Shown: piece by piece, positions 55,401 to 64,000 of the stretch
Layout of the letters: every line of letters begins with the position of its first letter
Numbering within the stretch: the first letter of the stretch is position 1
NCBI GenBank assembly: GCA_018894105.1
Contig: CM032128.1
Span: 28,791,299-28,855,298 of the forward strand
Reading direction: 5' to 3'
From: Jacaranda mimosifolia
Taxonomy: Eukaryota; Streptophyta; Magnoliopsida; Lamiales; Bignoniaceae
DNA length: 64,000 bases
Made by a program: the position numbers and the translations under genes
Notes under the pieces: model-generated
Seen by the model: the letters and a program-made list of their open reading frames with translations, nothing else
What the model was told of the DNA's origin: nothing
The model's database searches: none

Positions 55401-56525
55401 CTGTTTCTCAGAGGTGCTCTATTGTGAAACAAAAGAAAGGTAGCAAGTCAAGATATAGAATGCAATAAGTGACCTCCACAATCTAGTTCACATACCATAA
55501 AAAGGGTTTGCAACAAAAGCACCAAAAGGAAAGAAAGAATGCTTGCAGCAGAAAAAGTCATAAGACAAATTGGGATACCACAATATTTGGCCAAAAGTAA
55601 ATAAAACTGAACCGCCCACCAAATCTCCCTTTCACCAAATTTGCAGTTCCTATGCCATACGAAGAAATACAGGCTTCAGCCATTCTTAACTCATGGCAAC
55701 CCAAATTGAAAGCAGGGGTAAGAAGTTGCACATGAAAAAGCAGATATGATACAATATCCAAGCATAATTTAGAAACTCAGCACAGATGAACTCGAATTCA
55801 TATTTACCCTGATTACACTGCTTATAGGAATGGAAGGTATCGTACCATCTCAAAGTGATCACAACTAGAGTCAATGAAAATTTAATCCTTCAAGACAAAT
55901 CAATGGCAAAAACATTGTGCCCATCCTCAGATTAAAAACAAAAGAAATCTTGATCCAGGTCAGGGAATCTCCAGTTACATCACGATTTAGCTTGTTGCAC
56001 TCCCCTTAAGAGTTGCCCCAGCAAAACAAGTAAAACTTTCACCACCACCAATACCCTACATATTTCAGTTAACTTCCCCACTTTTCCTGGGGAAAAATGG
56101 AAAAGAGACAAACCAAAATATGGCACATTTTGTGTTGAAATTTCCACTACTGTACGATCAAGAAAAGTTTTCTTCTTCCAAAAGAAACTTTTTTCTAGCA
56201 TCGATGCCAAGCCAAAGCAATATCCAAGTATGATAGATCAATTTTATTCAATTATCTTTAGCAATCATATCAAAAAGATCTTTAAACATTTTCGAAAACA
56301 TTATACCGACATCAGAAAAAGACATTTACAAATTCATTGCAGCTTTCTCTAACCAAAAATTTAAATACAGAACTCTGTTCATATAAATTTGATCTGTATT
56401 GGCAGATTGGGATTTTCTAGGCACTTTCCTCAAACATCATTACAATGCTATTTGAATAAGAATAATCCATTCACAAAATTACACCTATAGCCATAGAGAG
56501 AAATGTTTTTCTATTGTGTTACTAC
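55401..56525 (-). other. Likely leader intron of the PRELI gene
   Basis: On the minus strand a donor AAG|GTAGTAAC (GT at 56525-56524) follows a GC-rich first exon full of CGCCGCC words (about 56526-56600), and the acceptor is at 55402-55401. The intron is about 1.1 kb. Confidence 0.55.
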
Positions 56526-56679
56526 CTTATTCGGCGGCGAGTCGGCGTCGGTAATTGCTGGAGGAGGAGGCGGTGCTTAGGCGATTAGGGCTTGAGGAGT
56601 GAGAATGAGCTTGGGCTGACAATTTTCTGTCTGCAATCTGGAATCCTGAATTGGAAGAAGCCTTGTCTTCGTAATTTGA

Positions 56680-57412
56680 TACAGTGAATATTACTATTTA
56701 GTTAATTGACTAGTCTTTTTCTTTAGAAAGCACTTAAAATTTAAAATCAGTTTTTCTTTAATTTAAAATCTTTTAGATTTATTTTTTTTATGAGAGAATG
56801 TTGGTGTCACCAGTCCACAAGTAATTGGATAAATTTTTTTAGATTTTAACTTACATAAATTGTATACTTGAAATGAGTTTTTATTGGATCTATACTTCTT
56901 TTGCTTTTTAAAATGCGAGGTTTATTTTTTTATAAATTGACTATTTGCAAAATTTGTCCATGCATGGCAGTGATTATTTATATTTATGGAGGGAATTTAC
57001 GACTGCATGGTGGAATTAATCTTAATTTAACAAATGATCTTATAGTAATAAAAAAAATGTATCGTTACAATAGTAAAAATTTGTCCTTATGTTTACATGG
57101 GTATTTAAATTTAAATGACTTTAGATACATATATGTGTATGAGTTAAAAAATAAAAATGGAAAAATTGATAATATGCCTTTTCATATATTTTTGAATTTT
57201 ATTGGCATCCCATTTGTGCTTTGATATATGATACATGTTTTGTGCTTCAATTCTATTCATTACTTTATTGAAAGACAAATAATTTGTATTGTTTTCTCCC
57301 TTCTACATTTTAGCTTGATAATAATGGGCCGAAGGGCCGTTTTCTTTTTATTGGGCCCAATGGCCTAGCTGACTGAAAGCCCAAAAATATATTTTTAAGC
57401 AAAGCCTATAAT
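56680..57412. other. Upstream region of the PRELI gene
   Basis: AT-rich, no gene. A cluster of GGCC words lies at 57324-57366: TGGGCCGAAGGGCC and the perfect palindrome TTGGGCCCAA (57351-57360), which resemble site II/TCP-type promoter elements, though they are about 750 bp from the likely transcription start. Confidence 0.4.
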
Positions 57413-57420
57413 CATATAAT

Positions 57421-58064
57421 TAGGGCTGTCAATGGATCGGATTTTAGTCCGAATCCGATCCGAATTTTAGGATTTTTATCCGATTAAAATATTCGATGGA
57501 TCAGATTCGATTATAAATATTCAAAATCCGAAATAAGTGGATCGGATATGGAATTAAGCAATCCGATCCGTTAAAGAACTGAATCCGAACTTTAATATTT
57601 TTTATTAAATTAATACTCTTATATATAATATTAATAATATTTTAAAATAAAATTTATATATCATATTGACCTAATATCTATATTAACATCTATATTATAC
57701 TATTAATATTGAGTTTTTTAACCTAAAAAATAAGATGGATATTGATAAAATATCAAATATAATAACATATAATAGTTTATCTATACATTAATATAATGTG
57801 AAAAAGGACTTTAATATTCAAATATTTAACTTTTTGACTAATATATAATAAAAAGTTGTTAAAAATTCAAATATGACATATATTTACTTTATAAATACAA
57901 TATTTTTATAAAATTTAAAAGGAAAAAAACAAGAAAGAAAAAAAATGAAATCGGATCGGATTTTTTAACCGGATTTCTGATATCCATCGGATTCGGATAT
58001 AAATTTTGTTATTCGGATTCGGATATGGCAGATCCGATCAAAATCCGACCCGTTGACAGCTCTA
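57421..58064. mobile_element. hAT-like miniature element (644 bp)
   Basis: The left end TAGGGCTGTCAATGGATCGG matches the reversed right end TAGAGCTGTCAACGGGTCGG. An exact 8-bp duplication CATATAAT flanks it (57413-57420 and 58065-58072). The end regions repeat CCGATCCGA, GGATCGGAT and ATTCGGAT; the middle is AT-rich and non-coding. Confidence 0.9.
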
Positions 58065-58085
58065 CATATAATATAATGTATTTGG

Positions 58086-58689
58086 TAGAGTTTCAAAACC
58101 AAACCAACCCCAACAAAATCGATTAAATTGGCCGAAAAAACTGAAAACCAATAAAAAAAACCGATTTAATCAGTTTTTTTTTTGTTTAAAAATTGAAAAA
58201 CCGAACGGTTTGGTTCTGTTTTCGGTTGGCAAAGTTAGAACCAAACTGAATCAGACCGAACTGATAATATATTACTAAAATTCCTATTTTTATATGTTTT
58301 GCCAAAATACCCCAATTTTTTACTTATTTCCCTTCTACCCAAGCTCAAATTTTAACTTAATTCGCTCTTCTCTTTCTTAGATTATGTTTTCCTTTTAATG
58401 GTAAAGAACAAGGTCCATATGCTGCGCACAAAATGGTTTTTGCAAGTGAATTTATAGGAGAAATGTAATGAATTTTGTTTAATCTATATTTGAAAATTGA
58501 AATTAAGAAAAATAAAAAAACCAAACCGAACCGAACCAAACCAAACCAAACCAAATTTGATTGGTTTGGTTTGGTTCGATTTTCCATATTTGAACAAACC
58601 GAATGGTTGGTCTTATACCAAAATCGATTGGTTTGGCTTGGTTGAGATTTTTCTCAAAATTGAACCAAACTGCATCTTGAACACCCCTA
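58086..58689. mobile_element. Probable hAT-like miniature element, left end unsure
   Basis: The right end, reversed, reads TAGGGGTGTTCAAGATGCAG, a typical hAT-like end. The left end may be TAGAGTTTCAAAACC at 58086, but no 8-bp duplication matches. The interior is packed with AACCGAACC and GGTTTGGTT words and has a strong inverted repeat around 58518-58580. It begins only 13 bp after the target duplication of the preceding element. Confidence 0.45.
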
Positions 58690-61253
58690 GAAGATCATTA
58701 GAAAATTTTATTAAAATGTTTAAAGGCGATCAAATCAATTAATTTAATTAATTAGTGGCTCTTTAACTCTTTCGGACAATAATGGATTAGAGTAAAAGTG
58801 TTACAAAGATTTTACTGAGTAAATATTCTCCGAGGTCTCTTTATTTCTAATCCTCTTTTCCTCTCAAATTGTCTCCAGATCATGCTTTATTTTTCTGAAC
58901 AGCACTCCCCAAATTAATTAAATTACTTGAGGAAAAACAACCAATGGAAGACGGACAAGAAGATTAATTATTACCTCAAGGATAATTAACTTAGTTGAGA
59001 TTAAGGTAATGAAGTCACACTAAGTGGCTACAATAATGCTGATGAATTGTAAATTAACATATAAACCAGATTTTATATGCATCCATTACAGAAATAACAT
59101 AATATAAATTCATGAAAATACAAAATAATTTGGATCACACCACAGCGACATAATATAAGGTCATAAATTGATATAATTTGAGATATTTAACCCATGATGA
59201 ACACTAATACTAAAAGATGGCACTTTAAGAATATGGGGACAATCATATTCGTTCATATGATGGGAACTTATAAGAAAATCTTATATGTATTTAATTTGAA
59301 AATACCAAATTATATAAATCATGTCACTATAGGTTCTAATGTGATTTAATTCTTCCATTCGATACATTCACATTGTGTTGCATATGAATTTTTTTTCTAT
59401 AAGCACTAAGTGTCATGGCATTGAAATCGATACAAATAAATGGATAGAAAATATGTAGAAGCACAAAATAAATATTCTTCCTAAGAAACTCTACTAAATA
59501 ACTGAATAACTTTGGAAGAAGGAATGCCTCTTCACAAAGGAAGAATAGTGGCCACACGGTTCAAATCACCACTTTTATTTTGTTTTATTTATTTATTTAT
59601 TTATTTTCCCTCTCATAAAAGACCCCTTAATTAACAGAACTACAGAAGAAATTGTGACCTGCAGGGGAAACTATCAATCTATCTTGTCAGACTGACACAT
59701 TATAATTGTTCTTCAAAGAGCACAAAATCAGAATTTCGTCCATTAATTCTCTAACCACATTAATTGGATCAGAACACAATTGAAAAACTATAAATAACAT
59801 AAGTTTAAATTTGTGGGGAAGATCAGCAGGCTGGATCGTAAACAAGAGAATCAACATAATTATAATTAAAAAAAAAGAAAAGAGGAAATAAAGAAAGGAA
59901 AAAATAGAAAATCGGAAGATAAAATCTGAGTTGAATTCTCCGAGTCTAGGATCCATTGCCAAAACGCTGCCAGCTCTTCACCCGATGCCTACATGCATAC
60001 TACTACTACTACTACTACTCATTCATATATTAATTTCTAGTCCCGTAGAACAAGACATTGGCATGCACATGCCTTTACCATAATATTATATTTTATTGCA
60101 TTTATAATAATTTCAGCACTTCAATTAATTAGAACAGGATTAATTTCCCAATACCAATTAATTAATTTTTATTTCCTAAGTATGTGTACATCAAATTCCA
60201 TTTGTTTCCATTGTTCTCGTGGGTCTGTCGAACAATCTACGCAACTTGATGGCAGGACTTTATTAATAATTTTCATACTTGATTTTATGTCATTAAAGTA
60301 AGAAAGTGTTTTTTTTTTTTTTTTTTAAATTTAATAATAAGTTGTGGATTTCAATTATTTTTGTCCTTGTGAAGATTAACATGCCATGAACCTGATCAAG
60401 AGACAAAGGCACTAGCATTAATTAATCGAAGTCTTATCTTTTGCATTTAATATTGTTTTCTTCTGTAGTATTATATATAAAATTGGGGCCAGAATCATAG
60501 TTAGTCACATGATTTATTATAAATGTGTTACCGCAGTACGATTCTCACTTCAAATATTCTTCTATTTTGTGGACAATTATAATGAAAAATTCAAAATGAA
60601 TTCACCATGGTTTAATTAACAATGAACCGCTTTCTACTTTCTAGTGGTATTTTTTGAATATAGTCAAATAACAAATACTTAAGTTTAAATTATGTGAGGT
60701 ACGTAGTTATAGGTATTGTCAAGAGAAAATCAAAATTTAAGTAAGTTGTTATACATATAATTTATTCAGAGGATGTACAGTGTATTAACTTCAAAATCAT
60801 ATTCGAATTCAATTCAAGAAATTTAAGGTGATATATATAAGTAAACTTTTTTGTTCCATAATTCAAACTTCAAATGTATCAGTTTTTGAATTTTTAATAA
60901 TAATTTTAGCTTGATTTCTAGAGTGGGTATAGAAGGAAAACAACAAATAACTGATCATATGTTGAATTCCAATTTTGCTAAGAAGTGGAAATTAATTCGG
61001 TCATGTAGTGCTCCAAAATGAGAGGAGAATAGGTATGTTTGTTTGCATGTGGGCGCGCGTATCACCATATTAATTGTTTTGCTACATATGGTACCATGAA
61101 ATATGCATGAACATATAATGTGGAGATGTTCCACCATAAAAGCTCTGTTAGATATATGGTTAGTGTCAAAATCAAGCAAGTATTGCATATTGAAGAATGA
61201 AGGATGAATTGAACATTAATGCCAAACTAATTGTTACCTAGACCAGTTACAAG
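58690..61253. other. AT-rich intergenic DNA
   Basis: No gene seen. A (TAC)7 repeat lies at 59998-60018 and T/A runs at 60308-60326. A short frame MAMDPRLGEFNSDF at 59962 (minus) has no recognisable domain. Confidence 0.5.
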
Positions 61254-61579
61254 CCCTAGAAAAAATTGCCACGAAATAAATTTTGTAGCTATAGCTACGA
61301 ATTTTCATAGTAAATGTAATTTTTTAAAATATAATAAAAAAATTACGAATTATCAATCCATAAAGTTATACATTTGAAGCATAATAGATTACTTATACAT
61401 TATGTGTAGAAAATTTACATATTTATAAAAAAGAATGATCATCAGCTATGAATTGATCGTAGCGGGGATTAGCTACAAGAACATCAGCTTTGAATTTGAT
61501 AGGACAATTTTGTAGCCAAGCTAAGAATTTTTAGCATAAGCTATGCATTGACTGTAGTGATGCCCAAATTTTTGTAGTG
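61254..61579. mobile_element. Small CACTA-like element, non-autonomous
   Basis: The right end, reversed, reads CACTACAAAAATTTGGGC, a classic plant CACTA terminus. The left end is CCCTAGAAAAAATTGCC, a decayed form. Inside are many short direct and inverted words (GTAGCTATAGCTACGAATTT, GCTATGAATT, TAGCTACAAG), like the subterminal repeats of CACTA elements. The flanking 3-mers (AAG and AGT) do not match. Confidence 0.5.
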
Positions 61580-61756
61580 AGTAAAGCATAAACATAAAAG
61601 TTTTGTAAAGAAAAGGAAATAATGAAAAAGTGCAAAAAAATTAAGGTATTTGGATTAAAGCATGCACTTAAGTGTTCTAATAAATTTCTTTTAATAATGA
61701 TGTGATATGATTTTTATTATTTGGTTCAAAAGTATAGATTTTTATTAACATACTTC

Positions 61757-62552
61757 GGATAAATTGCATTTTTGGTCCTATAAATTAGACACATTTGAAT
61801 TTTGGCTTCACTTTTTGTGACTTTCGCACATTGCATCCAATAAGTATTTGTATGTGTGTGTGTGTAATTTGAGGACTAAAGAAGCTTTTCGTCCAATAGT
61901 TAGCGGAGCCAGTCATGTGCTACTCATGTGATCATTAAATTAGTATTTTTTTTGATCCCATAAGTTAGATTTATTTGGATTTTGATCCCAATAAAGTGAA
62001 GAACCATCAACAAAAAAGGTACCAATAGATATAGCAATATAGTTTGCCTTTTGTGAAGTTTTTACAACTTTTTTCTTTATTACATTCAACATCCTAAACA
62101 ATCAAAGTATCACTTGTCTTACTCTTTTACACATTTGAGGGTCTTCCCAAGCAAATAAACCACATTTATTATTCATAAAAACACAATCGTGAAACCTCAT
62201 ATCTGGATTTTCATCTATCCATAATTAAGGTTTTCAATAGAGGAGGTATGCCGCAAAAACAAATGGCAACTTCACTTGTAGCCACTTTTCTTTCATCTTC
62301 TACAAAAATTTGTTGGAGATCTCGTTGGCACAAAAAATCCAAACGGGCCTAACTTATGGAACCTAAAAGCCCAACTTAACGACCACGTAAGTGGCATACC
62401 AGTTGCTCCATTAATTTCTCGACAAAAGTCCTTTTGAGTCTTCAAATTGAAAAAAAAAAAAAAATCATTTAGTGGATACAATATATGAAACTAATAAAGA
62501 ATAATACGAAATTTAAACAAACTTAATTTATGGACCAAAATACAGTTTACCC
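61757..62552. mobile_element. Possible Mutator-type miniature element, decayed
   Basis: The left end GGATAAATTGCATTTTTGG and the reversed right end GGGTAAACTGTATTTTGG are inverted repeats that continue with GGTCC.TAAATTA. This start is common in plant Mutator-type miniature elements. Related words recur inside (near 61955 and 62345). No 9-bp duplication matches. Confidence 0.4.
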
Positions 62553-64000
62553 AAAAACTGATAAAAGCTTTCTTAGCATTCCTCAATAGTGCTTGGCAAA
62601 CTTAGGAATGGCACCCGCAGGGAATGAGGGGTGGGGGGAGCTACTCCCCCGAACCCCAACCCATCCCCCATCCCCGTCCCCAATCCCGGGCGTGGGGAAA
62701 TTTTAACCCCTGTCCCTGTTCCCCAAATCCTTGTGGGTCCCCCAAAATAATATACGTTGCCAATTTAGTACCAAATTTATGATTTGAAATTAGGAATAGA
62801 AATAAAAATTATATTTAAATTATGTTTTTTTATTATTTTATACTTTATGATTCATTAATTAATATAATTTAGATGAAATTAATAAAATTGTAATAATTTA
62901 ATCCATATATAGTATCAAATACAACAACTTTAACTTTGTAATGTAGTTGCCATTTATACTGTTTTTCGATAATTTATTGTGAGTTAAACAAAAACAAGCC
63001 CAAATAAAGCGGGTCAAAAATCGGCATTCTTTCTTATTTTATCCAATAAATGCCAGGCCTAGGTAGGAGGTGAAATTACCACAATTTCATTAATTACTAA
63101 CAAGGTAATTGTTATTTTTACTTTCTATAAATCATGCCAATTTTTTTAAGTTCAATTTAATTTAGAAGTTGCATTATAATATATGTCGTGCGTGCTATAT
63201 ATTAAACTCAATTTAACTCTAGCTAGTAATTGTTAATTATAAGATTTTTCATAACCTAATTACTTAGGTAAACTTACTGTTTAATTAGCTAAAGAATTAA
63301 TATAAATAATTGGACTACATCTAATGCAATCCTACTTAGTTTGAACGAAAAATAATAAAAATCTAGCACACTCGATCTCCGTTGATATGTACACTCTTAA
63401 AATTACATCTTTATGAAGTTAAGTGCAAAATTCAGCACCCGGGAAATCCAACCTTGGATTAAAAATTGTGTAAAACGGTCTTGCTCCAAGCTAAAAATAT
63501 TGTGCATACACTTCTATGGTAATAAATTATGACCGGCCAGTTGCTGAACCAATTCATGTTAAATAGCAATTTACCCCCGTGTGTTTTAAAAAATGGGCAA
63601 TATACCCTCCTATGAAAAATAAATTTTCAAAATACCTCCATGTGTTTTAAAAAATTATGCTCACCGCCTCCTGCAACATGTTTTGAAGGATTGTTAGCAA
63701 TTTTTTGACCGAATGGACAGAACTACCCTCAGATGAAAATAAACAATTCGAAGCTCATTTTTCAGACCAAATTTGAAAACTCTTTGGAGAGCGAAATATT
63801 AATACCCTAAAATTAAGAACTGTAGCTTGGATACCCCTAAATCGCCCGTGAAATTCGACCATTTACTACAATTGTAAGTTGATTGATTCAAAATTGAAGG
63901 CCCAGACCATTGCAGAAAGTGGTGTGAAGGCCTGGGGTTGAGGATTTAGTGTTGCGCAAGGTATGTAAACCTTTTTTTTTTTTTCTTGTTTTGTTTTTGT
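62553..64000. other. Intergenic DNA at the window end
   Basis: A GC-rich island at 62602-62745 made of GGGG and CCCC words begins TAGGAATGGCACCCGC, like one end of a hAT-like miniature element; a partner end is not clear. From 63567 the words TTTACCCCCGTGTGTTTT and TACCTCCATGTGTTTT suggest the start of another miniature element. The last 100 bases hold a possible splice donor (CAAGGTATGT near 63957) but no gene could be called. Confidence 0.4.

Noticed and set aside
58357..58742. Open frames rich in NRTKPNQ and LVWFGLV
   Set aside because: Translations of the AACCGAACC word array of a hAT-like element, not proteins.
59940..60010. Possible small gene or microRNA hairpin near the (TAC)7 repeat
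   Set aside because: No match to a plant microRNA I know and no clear hairpin; the short frame has no domain.

Overview
The window is nuclear DNA from a flowering plant, most likely a eudicot. Host genes are intron-containing or have leader introns and belong to plant families (a NIMA-related kinase of the NEK5 type, an A20/AN1 stress-associated protein, an arabinogalactan peptide). Between them lies AT-rich DNA filled with plant-type transposable elements. I cannot name the species.

Host genes: the 5' part of an arabinogalactan peptide (minus, cut by the window start); a 13-coding-exon NEK5-like kinase (24031-27039, minus); an A20/AN1 zinc-finger protein (48887-49405, plus); a WD40 protein of the ASA1/GNB1L family, close to Arabidopsis DSE1/TANMEI (52797-53858, plus); and a PRELI/MSF1 lipid-transfer protein (54842-55399, minus), convergent with the WD40 gene. 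The last three appear to have introns in their 5' leaders. I found no tRNA, rRNA, CRISPR or bacterial operon structure.

Mobile DNA fills about half of the window. Two related but distinct Ty3/gypsy LTR retrotransposons of the Tat lineage are present end to end: element 1 (2363-12715) and element 2 (34226-44504, with a perfect 5-bp target duplication). Both hold decayed gag, protease, reverse transcriptase, RNase H, a second RNase H typical of Tat elements, and integrase. Both also carry, between pol and the 3' LTR, a spliced gene on the opposite strand encoding a protein like Pfam Transposase_28 (putative gypsy-type transposon domain) followed by a coiled coil. TATA box, first splice donor and one internal intron position of this antisense gene are shared by both elements.

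From 13855 to 22467 a 5'-truncated LINE is split by a 6.8-kb Mutator-like element (MULE) with 82-bp terminal inverted repeats and a FAR1-type transposase pseudogene. The LINE RNase H reading frame continues across the insertion, and an 11-bp target duplication is visible. Three hAT-like miniature elements have intact 8-bp target duplications (29055-29823, 46080-46627, 57421-58064). A further likely hAT-like element, a small CACTA-like element and a Mutator-type element lie in the last 6 kb.

The most interesting signals are the conserved antisense spliced gene of the two Tat elements, the MULE-in-LINE nesting, the hAT-like elements with different internal word repeats, and a G17 plus (TTGGGG)5 tract just upstream of NEK5. 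All splice sites were inferred by eye from frame and GT..AG signals; none was tested with transcripts.
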